Shown: positions 38,474 through 46,342 of the stretch, one piece after another
Layout: each line of letters begins with the position of its first letter
Position numbering within the stretch: position 1 is the first letter of the stretch
NCBI GenBank assembly: GCA_014896255.1
Contig: JADBKT010000014.1
Coordinates: 1 to 64,000, forward strand
Reading direction: 5' to 3'
Length of the DNA: 64,000 bases
Origin: Hydrogenibacillus sp.
Lineage (GTDB): Bacteria; Bacillota; Bacilli; Thermicanales; DSM-22653
Translations under genes and position numbers: made by a program
Notes under the pieces: generated by a model
Database searches by the model: none
Seen by the model: only the letters and a program-made list of their open reading frames with translations
What the model was told of the DNA's origin: nothing

Positions 38474-38502
38474 ATTATATGCTTTCTGCAAAAGGGGGTC
38501 AA
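38474..38502 (-). promoter_or_regulatory. ileS promoter
   Basis: TTGACC and a perfect TATAAT are separated by 17 nt on the minus strand, 112 nt before the ileS start codon. It overlaps the space just after the doxX stop codon. Confidence 0.8.
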
Positions 38503-38509
38503 GAACCGG

Positions 38510-39070
38510 TTAAGCCACTGAATCTGAACGAACCCTTTCTGGCGTCTTCCCCCAACGCGCTCTGACATACGGGACGACCCAGCGATCGAGGCCGAAACGA
38601 CCGGCGTTGGCCCCGGCAACGAGGATGAAGATGCTGAGCAAGACCATCTGCGGGTTGGTGCTCAACGTACCGCTGAACATGAAGGCGAAGTTCATCACCG
38701 CTCCGAAGAATACCGCCGCCGTCGTAAAGCAGCCGAGAAGCAGGCCGAGCCCGACGAGAATCTCTCCCCACGGCACGAGAAAGTTGAACAGCCCTACGTT
38801 CGGGAGGGCAAATCCGTCGATGAAGGCAGCCCACCACGATGGAACGTCCGGATGTTCCCCAGCGGTCTTCGCCAGGGCACCCTTCAGGTATCCGGAGGCG
38901 TCGAAACCGCCGAGCTTGTGAAGCCCGGCCTCGAACCACGACCATCCGAGATAAAGCCGAAGGACAAAAAGCACCCCGGAAGCGTATACGTTTTCCCGTA
39001 GCCAGCCGACGAAAGAAAAAACCGGTTTGCCAAAAGCCACCTCACGGGTCCAGCGTTCATCTTTCCACAT
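38510..39070 (-). CDS. DoxX family membrane protein
   Basis: This 186-aa protein from ATG 39070 (GAGGAGGG SD) has four helices of the DoxX/TQO-small-subunit type: [67 protein letters not shown] and [23 protein letters not shown]. The short linker [14 protein letters not shown]...[12 protein letters not shown] is characteristic. Archaeal DoxD/DoxA form thiosulfate:quinone oxidoreductase; bacterial DoxX proteins are associated with redox or oxidative stress at the membrane. The Crp/Fnr-type palindrome upstream suggests control by oxygen, NO or another redox signal. Confidence 0.85.
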   Translation of the reverse strand: MWKDERWTREVAFGKPVFSFVGWLRENVYASGVLFVLRLYLGWSWFEAGLHKLGGFDASGYLKGALAKTAGEHPDVPSWWAAFIDGFALPNVGLFNFLVPWGEILVGLGLLLGCFTTAAVFFGAVMNFAFMFSGTLSTNPQMVLLSIFILVAGANAGRFGLDRWVVPYVRARWGKTPERVRSDSVA

Positions 39071-39138
39071 CGTCATTCCCTCCTCTTTCACCTGTCTTGG
39101 CCTCGATTCGAAAGGTTACTTTTACCTTCCGCAATAAC

Positions 39139-39167
39139 AGTGTACGACCCAGAAAATCAACCGGCAA
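39139..39167 (-). promoter_or_regulatory. doxX promoter
   Basis: TTGCCG and TACACT are separated by 17 nt, each matching 4 of 6 consensus positions. This is a weak promoter of the kind that usually needs an activator. The Crp/Fnr-type palindrome is just upstream. Confidence 0.5.
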
Positions 39168-39173
39168 GAGACT

Positions 39174-39189
39174 TGTGAAGATGTTCACA
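39174..39189. promoter_or_regulatory. Crp/Fnr-family operator TGTGA-N6-TCACA
   Basis: The 16-mer TGTGAAGATGTTCACA is a perfect match to the TGTGA-N6-TCACA consensus of the Crp/Fnr superfamily. It starts 7 nt upstream of the doxX -35 box, about 49 nt from the predicted start of transcription. No cognate regulator gene is in the window. Confidence 0.65.
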
Positions 39190-39272
39190 TACTTGCTGAA
39201 AATGTATTAATCCTTTTTGAACACGATTTTGAACTTTACGTGACGGAGATCGGACGCTCAAACAATAGATTT

Positions 39273-39314
39273 GCCGCCACATCCCCGGGACGGATTCCCG
39301 GAGGATGCGGCGGC
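39273..39314 (-). terminator. Long hairpin after divIVA
   Basis: Minus-strand GCCGCCGCATCCTCCGGGA and TCCCGGGGATGTGGCGGC form an imperfect 18-19-bp stem 10 nt after the divIVA stop. It is followed by AAATCTATTG, not a T-run, so it is at best a weak intrinsic terminator or an RNA 3' end stabiliser. Confidence 0.5.
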
Positions 39315-39324
39315 AGGGTTATGG

Positions 39325-39813
39325 TCAACTTTCTCCCTCTTCCCCCAGCTCGTGATCGGTCAGACTCTCCCAATCGTTGGAACGGAGCATCTCGAGCTGC
39401 GCCTCCAAAAGCGTCCGAAAGCGGTTGCGGTACACCGCCGCGCGTTTTTTGAGCTCCTCGATCTCGATCTGCACTTTGCGCGCTTTGGTGAGCGCCTCGT
39501 CGATGATGCGGCTCGCGTTCTTTTCCGCTTCCTTGACGATCAGTTCCGCTTCTTTGCGCGCGTTGGACTTGAGCTCCTCGGCCGCCTCCTGGGCCACGAT
39601 GATCGACTTGGAGAGCGTCTCCTCCAACGTCTCAAAATGGCGCAGCCGCTCCTCGAGCTCCTTGATGCGGGCCTTGAGCGACTCGTTGGTGCGGATGAGT
39701 TCGTCATAATCGCGGATGATTTCATTGAGAAAATCATTGACTTCGTCGATGTTGTATCCGCGAAAGCTGATCGAGAATTCCTTGTTATGTATGTCGAGCG
39801 GGCTAAGCGGCAT
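39325..39813 (-). CDS. divIVA: DivIVA cell division / polarity protein
   Basis: This coiled-coil protein gathers at negatively curved membranes at septa and poles, positions the Min system and helps anchor the chromosome origin in sporulation. The 162-aa product from ATG 39813 starts MPLSPLDIHNKEFSISFRGYNIDEVNDFLNEIIRDYDELI, the lipid-binding domain with the conserved FRGYN loop. A long coiled coil follows (NESLKARIKELEERLRHFETLEETL and ARKEAELIVKEAEKNASRIIDEALTKARKVQIEIEELKKRAAVYRNRFRTLLEAQLEML). It is the last gene of the ylm block, as in Bacillus. Confidence 0.96.
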   Translation of the reverse strand: MPLSPLDIHNKEFSISFRGYNIDEVNDFLNEIIRDYDELIRTNESLKARIKELEERLRHFETLEETLSKSIIVAQEAAEELKSNARKEAELIVKEAEKNASRIIDEALTKARKVQIEIEELKKRAAVYRNRFRTLLEAQLEMLRSNDWESLTDHELGEEGES

Positions 39814-39844
39814 CCCGATTCGGTCCTCCCACCGGCACGTCGTC

Positions 39845-40654
39845 CTACCGTCGCGCTCCCGTGAAAGCGACGGCGAGACGGATACGCCCTTTTTGACTTC
39901 TGCCGAGCAACGATACGATCTCCAAACGGCCGAACCCACGCACCGAAACGAGGTCGCCGAGGGCGAGTTTCGCGTCTGGAGCATCCACGGGACGGTGGTT
40001 CACTTTCACCGCGCCGCCATGGACGAGTTTTTTCGCCGCCTCCCGCGACAGCTGAAGCGCTTCGGCGATGACGGCGTCCAAGCGCATGGAAGCGACGGAG
40101 ACGATTTTTTCCTGCTTCGGCGACGAAAAATGCGGCAAGCGTTCCGACCAGTTTCCCGGGCGGACAGCGACGCCGATCACGCCGACGCGCTTGAGATGTT
40201 CGACCACAAACGGCGCGAGCGCCGCCGTCGTGACGATTTCCGCCCGCCCGGACGTAAGACGGATATCTCCCACCCGTTCCCGCTCAATGCCGAGGCCCAA
40301 AACCGCGCCGAGCACGTCGCGATGTTCGAGTGTTCCGAAGGCGCTGTTCCACGTCACGTCGACGAGGCCCAGTTCAAACGTCTCCGGATCGCGCGCCACA
40401 TCTTCCTCCATCCCCTTCGGGACGAACAACGCCCGAACCCGTTCGGCCTCGCCGTCGCCCCCGAAGAATACCGCGCCGACCGCAAGGGCACCGGCGACGA
40501 GATCGGCGATCTCCCGCCCCCGCGGATCGACGAAAGCGGTCAGCCGCCAAGTCCCGTGCGCGCGGACGCTTCGGGCGATGTCGATGAGCCGCCGGGCCTC
40601 CGGCCGTTCATCCGGGTGCAGGTGGACGAATAACGCCGATTCCGCGTCACGCAT
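39845..40654 (-). CDS. ylmH: YlmH-type S4-domain RNA-binding protein
   Basis: This 269-aa protein belongs to the YlmH family of division-associated RNA-binding proteins. In B. subtilis YlmH takes part in rescue of stalled large ribosomal subunits. The N-terminal region (LTAFVDPRGREIADLVAGALAVGAVFFGGDGEAERVRALFVP) and central VTWNSAFGTLEHRDVLGAVLGLGIERERVGDIRL match the family. The S4 domain at about 180-250 reads SMRLDAVIAEALQLSREAAKKLVHGGAVKVNHRPVDAPDAKLALGDLVSVRGFGRLEI. Its ATG overlaps the end of sepF by 8 nt. ylmG, usually between sepF and ylmH, is absent. Confidence 0.92.
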   Translation of the reverse strand: MRDAESALFVHLHPDERPEARRLIDIARSVRAHGTWRLTAFVDPRGREIADLVAGALAVGAVFFGGDGEAERVRALFVPKGMEEDVARDPETFELGLVDVTWNSAFGTLEHRDVLGAVLGLGIERERVGDIRLTSGRAEIVTTAALAPFVVEHLKRVGVIGVAVRPGNWSERLPHFSSPKQEKIVSVASMRLDAVIAEALQLSREAAKKLVHGGAVKVNHRPVDAPDAKLALGDLVSVRGFGRLEIVSLLGRSQKGRIRLAVAFTGARR

Positions 40655-41075
40655 CGTCGCGCTCTTGTTCCTCCCAGCTGGCGATCGCCCCCTGAACGTC
40701 GACTTGGTCCGGCGCGAGCAGGTAGACGTCTTCACCCAACCGGCTGATGACGCCGTCTAAGACGTATACCGCCCCACTCAAAAAATCTTTCATCCGCTGC
40801 AGGTGTTCCGGGCGGATGCGGTGCAGATTGACGATCACCGTCCGCCGGGCCCGGAGATGATCGGCCATCTCTTTGACCTCGTTGAACGAGCGCGGTTCGA
40901 TGAGCACCACCTTCTGCTGCGCCTTGGCCCGGGCGTCGTCCAGCGCGACGATGTTCGGGCGGCGACCGGCGCGCCGCGGTTCTTCCGGCGTTTCGACAAC
41001 CTGTGCAGATTCCGTATCTTCCAGAACTTCCCGTTCGTCGCTCAAACCGAGATAAGTCAAAACTTTTTGCATCAT
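40647..41075 (-). CDS. sepF: SepF cell division protein
   Basis: SepF is an FtsZ-binding membrane anchor that shapes and tethers the Z-ring. The 142-aa protein has an N-terminal amphipathic membrane-binding helix (MMQKVLTYLGLSDE), a charged linker and the SepF core: KVVLIEPRSFNEVKEMADHLRARRTVIVNLHRIRPEHLQRMKDFLSGAVYVLDGVISRLGEDVYLLAPDQVDV. ATG 41075 has a GGAGGGG SD and overlaps the ylmD stop. The gene order ylmD-sepF-ylmH lacks the intervening ylmE found in Bacillus. Confidence 0.96.
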   Translation of the reverse strand: MMQKVLTYLGLSDEREVLEDTESAQVVETPEEPRRAGRRPNIVALDDARAKAQQKVVLIEPRSFNEVKEMADHLRARRTVIVNLHRIRPEHLQRMKDFLSGAVYVLDGVISRLGEDVYLLAPDQVDVQGAIASWEEQERDDA

Positions 41076-41908
41076 CTGTGCTCCCCTCCGTTCGGCCGGT
41101 CGCTCGGTAACGCGATGTACGCCGCCATCCGCCCGGCCCGACGGCCGTCGCGACGATAGGAAAAAAGGCCCGCGCCCGGCTCCGTAGTACATCTGTTGGT
41201 CCATTCGATATGCGTCGACGGAATTCCTGCTTGTTCGAGCAAAAAACGATTGATTTTCACCAAATCCAGGAGATATTTCCCATCGCCTCTCGACATCAGT
41301 CCCGGCACGGCATCGCCGAAATTCGCGGCGAAGATCTCGGCCACCGGTCGGTCGACTTCATAATCACGGCCGCAGATGCCCGGACCGATGACGACGAAAA
41401 GCTCGCTCGGCGATACCGCAAACGCCTGGCGGAACGCCGACAACGTCGATGCGGCGATGTTCGCCGCCGTCCCCCGCCAACCGGCGTGGGCCAATCCGAC
41501 CGCCCGAACGCCGGGAGCGTAAAAATAAAGCGGCAGACAGTCGGCGTAAAAAAGGACGAGCAACGCATCGGTCTTCGTGATGAGTGCGTCGGCGTCCGGG
41601 ATGGCCGACGCCAATCGATCGCGACCACGGCCGACATCTTTCGGGCCGACCACGGCGACCCGGGAACCGTGCACCTGCCGGGCGGTCGTAAGATGCTCGA
41701 ACGGAAGGTCGAGCCGCGCGGCAAGCGTGCGCCGCCGCCCGATGACCGAAGACGCCTCGTCTTCGACATGGAGCGCCATGTTCCCGAACGCCGCGCGCGT
41801 CATCCCGGCCCGCGGCGGTCGATGACCGGACGCTTCGGATGCTCCTATCGGCCAGTGCACCAGCTCGAACACCCGACCGTCGGCGCTCAGGCGAAACGGC
41901 TCACCCAT
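41072..41908 (-). CDS. ylmD: YlmD/PgeF family peptidoglycan editing factor / purine nucleoside phosphorylase-like
   Basis: This 278-aa protein has the multicopper-oxidase-like YfiH fold. Motifs are ARQVHGSRVAVVG, DALLVLFYADCLPLYFYAP, VGLAHAGWRGTAANIA, VVIGPGICGRDYEVD and NRCTTEP..LFSYRRDGRRAGRMAAYIAL. The conserved metal-binding His and Cys residues (HGSR, DCLP, HAGWRG) are present. E. coli PgeF removes mis-incorporated L-Ser from UDP-MurNAc, and some homologues have purine nucleoside phosphorylase or adenosine deaminase activity. Start ATG 41908 has an AAGGGTG SD. It has its own promoter and leads the ylmD-sepF-ylmH-divIVA transcript. Confidence 0.93.
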   Translation of the reverse strand: MGEPFRLSADGRVFELVHWPIGASEASGHRPPRAGMTRAAFGNMALHVEDEASSVIGRRRTLAARLDLPFEHLTTARQVHGSRVAVVGPKDVGRGRDRLASAIPDADALITKTDALLVLFYADCLPLYFYAPGVRAVGLAHAGWRGTAANIAASTLSAFRQAFAVSPSELFVVIGPGICGRDYEVDRPVAEIFAANFGDAVPGLMSRGDGKYLLDLVKINRFLLEQAGIPSTHIEWTNRCTTEPGAGLFSYRRDGRRAGRMAAYIALPSDRPNGGEHR

Positions 41909-41926
41909 CGTGTTCACCCTTGTATC

Positions 41927-41955
41927 ATTATACACGGTTTTTCCGTTTCTGTCGC
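41927..41955 (-). promoter_or_regulatory. Promoter of the ylmD-sepF-ylmH-divIVA block
   Basis: A perfect TATAAT lies 17 nt after GCGACA (4 of 6 matches) on the minus strand, 18 nt before the ylmD start codon. The spacer contains the small palindrome ACGGAAAAACCGT, a possible operator. Confidence 0.6.
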
Positions 41956-42014
41956 GCGCATTCTTTCTTTTTCGACATCGGTGAGGATGATTGGGACGAC
42001 GGGAGCGCATTCGG

Positions 42015-42308
42015 TCATGTTTTGCCGACGCTTTCCCGGTCGTCCGGATCGGCGTACGAACGCGTCTTCGACGGCAGACTCGTGCGTACGAGGATGACGT
42101 CGATGCCGATCTTGACGATGTTCTCCCAGGGGATGACGATGTCGCTCCCGCCCGGCAAGAGGCCGAACATTCGCCCCCCGGACGGAATGACGAGGGCGCG
42201 GACCCGCCCTTCGACGAGATCGAGTTCGAGATCGCCGACGCGGCCGAGGCGCTTTCCGTCGGCCACATCGACGACGTCTTTGGTTTGAAACTCAGAAATT
42301 TTGATCAT
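42015..42308 (-). CDS. ylmC: YlmC/YmxH family PRC-barrel sporulation protein
   Basis: This small protein of 97 aa has a PRC-barrel fold: FQTKDVVDVADGKRLGRVGDLELDLVEGRVRALVIPSGGRMFGLLPGGSDIVIPWENIVKIGIDVILV. This family (YlmC/YmxH) is restricted to endospore formers and lies after sigG in Bacillus, as here. The precise role is unknown. A GTG immediately precedes the ATG, so the start could be one codon earlier. About 35 nt upstream CATATACT could be a SigE-type or SigA-type -10 element, but I see no convincing -35. Confidence 0.88.
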   Translation of the reverse strand: MIKISEFQTKDVVDVADGKRLGRVGDLELDLVEGRVRALVIPSGGRMFGLLPGGSDIVIPWENIVKIGIDVILVRTSLPSKTRSYADPDDRESVGKT

Positions 42309-42376
42309 CACCCGTCACCCGCTTTCCCCTGCTCCCCAGTATATGCGAAAGCAGAGTGCGGGTAACCCTAAAGCCT

Positions 42377-43165
42377 CTATTCGCCGCTCGTCTTGACGTG
42401 CCGTTGCATCTGTCTGAGCGCCGCCTTCTCCAGCCGCGACACCTGCGCTTGAGAGATACCGATCTCTTCCGCCACTTCCATCTGCGTCTTGCCTTCAAAA
42501 AAACGTTTGGAGACGATCAGCCTCTCCCGTGCGCCGAGATCCGCGAGCGCTTGTCGGATGGCCACCTCATCCGTCCAAAGGCCTTCCCGCGCCCGCTCGT
42601 CTTTGACTTGATCCAGGACATAGATCGGATCGCCGCCGTCTTGATAGATCGGCTCAAACAGCGATACCGGTTCTTGGATCGCCTCCAGCGCAAAGACGAC
42701 CTCTTCCCACGATACGCCGAGCACCGCGCTGATCTCATCGATCGAGGGCTCTTGGCCGAATTGTGCGGCGAGCTGATCGCGAACGCCGAGCGCCTTGTAC
42801 GCGATGTCGCGAAGGCTCCGAGAGACGCGGATCGGGTTGTTGTCGCGCAGATAGCGGCGAATCTCGCCGACGATCATGGGCACGGCATATGTCGAAAACC
42901 GAACGTTCATGCTGAGGTCGAAATGATCGATCGCTTTCATCAGGCCGATACAACCGACTTGAAACAAATCATCGGCGTTTTCGCCGCGGTTGTTGAAGCG
43001 TTGGATGACCGACAGCACCAGCCGGAGGTTACCGTGGATGAGCCGCTCGCGCGCCGATGGATCGCCGTTTTGCATCGCTTCGAACAGCGCGCGCATTTCC
43101 TTGTTGGACAAGACCGGCAGCGTCGACGTGTCCACGCCGGTGATTTCCACCTTGTTGCGCGTCAC
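42377..43165 (-). CDS. sigG: RNA polymerase sigma-G factor (late forespore)
   Basis: This 262-aa sigma-70 family factor is active in the forespore after engulfment. GTG 43165 follows a GGGAGGG SD with a 7-nt gap. The N-terminus MTRNKVEITGVDTSTLPVLSNKEM is the characteristic SigG leader. Region 2 reads LFQVGCIGLMKAIDHFDLSMNVRFSTYAVPMIVGEIRRYLRDNNPIRVSRSLRD, and region 4 reads LIVSKRFFEGKTQMEVAEEIGISQAQVSRLEKAAL. It lies 116 nt after sigE, with a SigF-type promoter in the gap, so it can be expressed specifically in the forespore. Confidence 0.96.
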   Translation of the reverse strand: MTRNKVEITGVDTSTLPVLSNKEMRALFEAMQNGDPSARERLIHGNLRLVLSVIQRFNNRGENADDLFQVGCIGLMKAIDHFDLSMNVRFSTYAVPMIVGEIRRYLRDNNPIRVSRSLRDIAYKALGVRDQLAAQFGQEPSIDEISAVLGVSWEEVVFALEAIQEPVSLFEPIYQDGGDPIYVLDQVKDERAREGLWTDEVAIRQALADLGARERLIVSKRFFEGKTQMEVAEEIGISQAQVSRLEKAALRQMQRHVKTSGE

Positions 43166-43215
43166 CTGATGTCCCTCCCAAGCGCGGCCGTCCGGCCGTC
43201 GCCGGCTGCTGCCTA

Positions 43216-43244
43216 AAGTATCCCCTGCGAAAAAGAAATCATAC
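43216..43244 (-). promoter_or_regulatory. Candidate SigF-dependent promoter of sigG
   Basis: The minus strand reads GTATG, 14 nt, then GGGGATACTT. This fits the SigF consensus (GYWTA, about 15 nt, GGNNANAHTR) at nearly all -10 positions and 4 of 5 -35 positions. SigF control of sigG is the known arrangement in B. subtilis. Confidence 0.55.
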
Positions 43245-43281
43245 GCCCCGGGGATTCGGAGGGAAACCGGGTCAAGCGCGC

Positions 43282-44025
43282 TTATGCCCATTCGTCGATT
43301 TCTTGTTGCAACCGCTTGATGATCCGTTTTTCCAGGCGCGAAATGTACGATTGGGAAATGCCGAGCAGATCGGCCACTTCTTTTTGCGTCATCTCTTCGC
43401 CGCCGGCAAGCCCAAAACGCAAGGTCATGATCGTCCGCTCCCGCTCGTCGAGTTTCTCCAACGCCGCTTTAAGGAGCTCCCGCTCGACCGACGCTTCGAT
43501 GTCCCGCTCCACTTCGTCCCCGTCCGTCCCGAGGATGTCGGAGACAATGAGCTCGTTCCCGTCGCCGTCGACGTTGAGCGGTTCGTCGAGCGACACTTCG
43601 GAGCGCACCTTGTGGTTACGGCGAAGGAACATGAGGATTTCATTCTCGATGCAGCGCGAAGCGTAGGTGGCCAGCTTGATCTTCTTGTCCGGATCAAACG
43701 TGTTCACCGCTTTGATCAGTCCGATCGAGCCGATGCCGATCAAATCTTCGAGGTATACGCCGCTATGGTCGAATTTACGTGCAATATAGACGACGAGTCG
43801 GAGATTCCGTTCGACGAGAACCGAGCGGGCGGCCGTATCTCCGTCTTTCAACCGTTCGATGAGGTATGATTCTTCATCCCTCGAAAGCGGCGGGGGCAGC
43901 GTCTCTTGACCGCTCAAATAATGGATCGGCGTGCGGGGGATGAGTCCGATTCGCATGAGCAGGCGATGCCGCCAGAGTTTAAATGCCCATCGCCAGCGAA
44001 CAGCGCGCGTCCGAAACGCGATCAT
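43282..44025 (-). CDS. sigE: RNA polymerase sigma-E factor precursor (early mother cell)
   Basis: This 247-aa pro-SigE is cleaved by SpoIIGA to direct early mother-cell transcription. The basic, membrane-associating pro-sequence ([25 protein letters not shown]) is followed by [18 protein letters not shown], matching the region of the B. subtilis cleavage site (YIGGSEALPPPLS). Region 2 is [41 protein letters not shown]; region 4 is [40 protein letters not shown] 44025 has a GGGAGGG SD. The gene overlaps the end of spoIIGA by 47 nt. Confidence 0.96.
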   Translation of the reverse strand: MIAFRTRAVRWRWAFKLWRHRLLMRIGLIPRTPIHYLSGQETLPPPLSRDEESYLIERLKDGDTAARSVLVERNLRLVVYIARKFDHSGVYLEDLIGIGSIGLIKAVNTFDPDKKIKLATYASRCIENEILMFLRRNHKVRSEVSLDEPLNVDGDGNELIVSDILGTDGDEVERDIEASVERELLKAALEKLDERERTIMTLRFGLAGGEEMTQKEVADLLGISQSYISRLEKRIIKRLQQEIDEWA

Positions 44026-45026
44026 GACGCATGTTCCCTCCCTTTTCCGCATCGGACGAATTCGGTTCCGCATACTGCGTCTCAATATCGAAGGGCAAAG
44101 AGAAGCGCACGGCAGGGCGCATCCAAGCCGGATGCACCAAGGCGTCGTAGGCGCCGTCCGGAGAAAGGGCGTCCGGGACGAGGGCCATGAGCGGACTTTG
44201 GACGTACCACGCGCGCGCCTGTCCGCGGATCACCGCCCCGTCCAACCGCACGGCGATGAGCGTCCCGCGCGACGTGCCGATCGCCTGATAGGGAATGATT
44301 CTCACCCGCTTGCGCCACCCTTCCGGAATCCGCGCCAGCGCGTCCATCGTCGCCCGAGACGATCCCCGGCCGACCACGTGCGTCGCGGCGATCGCCGCAA
44401 GCACATCTTCGGGCAAAAGCCCGTAAAGCGCCTTGATCTCGGCGACGCCGACCGGTTCCCGAAGCAGCGGTTCGACGAGGGCGTTCCCGGTGTCGACGAG
44501 CGCCCGAAGCGCGCGCGTGCGGTCGTCGACGAAGAGCTCGAGCTTGACCCGTGCCCCCGGAACGGTGATCGAAAGCGGCTGAAAATGAACGATCGACAAG
44601 ACCAAAGCCACGGCATAACCGACGCCGAGCGCCGGAAATCCTGAAAGCGGCATCACCAGCGCGCGATCGACGACATCGTCCGGTCCGAGCGGCGCGATCA
44701 CGCCCTCGATGAGCATCGTCGCCCCTCCCATCACCGCATATGCGCCGATGAGCGCCGCGAGACCGGAAAAGAAGGCATATACCGTGCGCGGGGCAAAGGC
44801 CAAATACACGGCGATGAGCATGAGCAGTCCTTTCGACGAAAGGGCGATCCAAAACGGCACCGGAACGACGAACAGTCCGACCGAAGTGCTCATGAGAACG
44901 GCGGAGGCCATGAGGCGAACGATCCACACCCGGCGTCTCAAGGCATACGCCGCGAGCCAAAGGGCGAGACCGTCGCTCAGGAGGTCCGTCAGCCACAACA
45001 GATCGAGATAGACGACGACCGCCCAT
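43979..45026 (-). CDS. spoIIGA: Pro-sigma-E processing protease, frameshifted near its start
   Basis: This is a membrane aspartyl protease with five N-terminal helices ([43 protein letters not shown] and three more) and a C-terminal protease domain with the catalytic [13 protein letters not shown] and [12 protein letters not shown]. The only well-placed start, ATG 45026 with a GAAAGGGGGA SD, is one base out of frame. Removing one G from ATGGGCGG would give [10 protein letters not shown], exactly the expected SpoIIGA N-terminus. In the correct frame there is no ATG, GTG or TTG with an SD nearby. It is either a real frameshift, which would block SigE activation, or a sequencing error. Confidence 0.85.
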
Positions 45027-45063
45027 TCCCCCTTTCGCCCAAGACCGGTCTGTCCCGGACCAA

Positions 45064-45097
45064 AGTATAGCGCCTCGTGGGCGAATAACCTGTCGAA
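45064..45097 (-). promoter_or_regulatory. spoIIG promoter with Spo0A box and long spacer
   Basis: On the minus strand TTCGACA (a perfect inverse 0A box; TGTCGAA on the other strand) includes a -35-like TCGACA. It is separated by 21 nt from TATACT. B. subtilis spoIIG has the same unusual design: a SigA promoter with about 22 bp between -35-like and -10 elements and Spo0A bound over the -35. Confidence 0.65.
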
Positions 45098-45132
45098 ACG
45101 TCGGGCATCGATCGGAAGTCGCAAGACAACAC

Positions 45133-45154
45133 AAAAACGCCCCGAAAAGGGGCG
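45133..45154 (-). terminator. Intrinsic terminator of ftsZ
   Basis: Minus-strand CGCCCC-TTTTC-GGGGCG is followed by TTTTT, 32 nt after the ftsZ stop. It separates the dcw transcript from the spoIIG transcript. Confidence 0.9.
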
Positions 45155-45185
45155 CTTCAAGCGATGGGGCCCATCTGCGGGCGCG

Positions 45186-46289
45186 TCACCCGCGCGGGCG
45201 GTTGCGGTTGCGCAGAAAGGTCGGAATGTCGAAGTCGTCCAGTTTGATCTTATCGCGCTCGCGCGCCGCGGACGCCTCACGCTCGGCTTCGAACACCGGC
45301 GGCCGCTTGGACGCGCCCGTGCGCCGCGTCCCCTCGTGCTCATCAAAGCCGGTAGCGATCACGGTGACTTGGATCTCATCTTTGAATTTTTCATTGATGA
45401 CCGCTCCGAAGATGAGATTCACGTCCGGATCCGAAGCGCTGTGGACGATTTCCGCCGCCTCGTGCACTTCATACAGCGTGAGGTTCGTCCCGCCGGTGAT
45501 GTTCATGAGCACCCCGCGGGCGCCCTCGATCGACGTCTCCAGAAGCGGGCTCATGATCGCCTTCTTCGCCGCCTCCTGCGCGCGGTTTTCTCCGGAAGCG
45601 ACGCCGATGCCCATCAGCGCCGAGCCTTTTTCCGTCATGATCGTCTTCACGTCGGCGAAATCGAGATTGATGAGCCCCGGGACGGCGATGAGGTCGGAGA
45701 TGCCCTGGACGCCTTGGCGGAGCACATTGTCCGCTTCCTTAAACGCCTCCAGCATCGGCGTGTTCTTGTCGACGATCTCCAGCAGCCGGTCGTTGGGGAT
45801 GACGATCAGCGTGTCCACCTTTTCCTTGAGGTTGGCGATACCCATCTCGGCCTGCAGGGCTCGCTTCTTGCCCTCGAACTTAAACGGTCGCGTCACCACG
45901 CCGACCGTGAGCGCGCCGAGCTGCTTGGCGATCTCGGCGATCACCGGCGCCGCGCCGGTTCCGGTGCCGCCGCCCATCCCGGCGGTGACGAATACCATAT
46001 CCGCGCCGCGGATCAAATTCTCGATCGCCTCGCGCGACTCTTCGGCCGCCTTCTTGCCGATCTCCGGATTCGCCCCGGCACCGAGGCCGCGGGTCAGTTT
46101 CTCGCCGATCTGCAATTTCATTTTCGCCTTGGACTGCATGAGCGCCTGCGCATCGGTGTTCACGGCGACGAATTCGACGCCCAGCACGCCCGAGTCGATC
46201 ATCCGATTGACGGCATTGTTGCCCCCGCCGCCGACGCCGACCACCTTGATCTGTGCTAACGCCATTTCTTCCATATCGAACTCGAGCAT
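45186..46289 (-). CDS. ftsZ: Cell division protein FtsZ
   Basis: FtsZ is a tubulin-like GTPase that forms the Z-ring. The 367-aa protein shows [40 protein letters not shown], the tubulin signature [18 protein letters not shown]-equivalent [11 protein letters not shown], and T7-loop residues (LINLDFADV). The C-terminal conserved peptide is [16 protein letters not shown], the site bound by FtsA and SepF; both partners are encoded in the window. An AAGGAGGA SD precedes the start. It is the last gene of the dcw cluster and ends at a strong terminator. Confidence 0.98.
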   Translation of the reverse strand: MLEFDMEEMALAQIKVVGVGGGGNNAVNRMIDSGVLGVEFVAVNTDAQALMQSKAKMKLQIGEKLTRGLGAGANPEIGKKAAEESREAIENLIRGADMVFVTAGMGGGTGTGAAPVIAEIAKQLGALTVGVVTRPFKFEGKKRALQAEMGIANLKEKVDTLIVIPNDRLLEIVDKNTPMLEAFKEADNVLRQGVQGISDLIAVPGLINLDFADVKTIMTEKGSALMGIGVASGENRAQEAAKKAIMSPLLETSIEGARGVLMNITGGTNLTLYEVHEAAEIVHSASDPDVNLIFGAVINEKFKDEIQVTVIATGFDEHEGTRRTGASKRPPVFEAEREASAARERDKIKLDDFDIPTFLRNRNRPRG

Positions 46290-46342
46290 GGCCGTTCCTC
46301 CTTAACGTATTCACACGTTTGATCCTGTAGACGCTCGGGACG

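Noticed and set aside
44082-45134. 350-aa minus-strand ORF starting at the SD-supported ATG of spoIIGA
   Set aside because: After a few codons it is the wrong frame of spoIIGA; its composition (Arg/Gly/Ala rich, no helices) is that of a shadow. It is evidence for the frameshift, not a gene.
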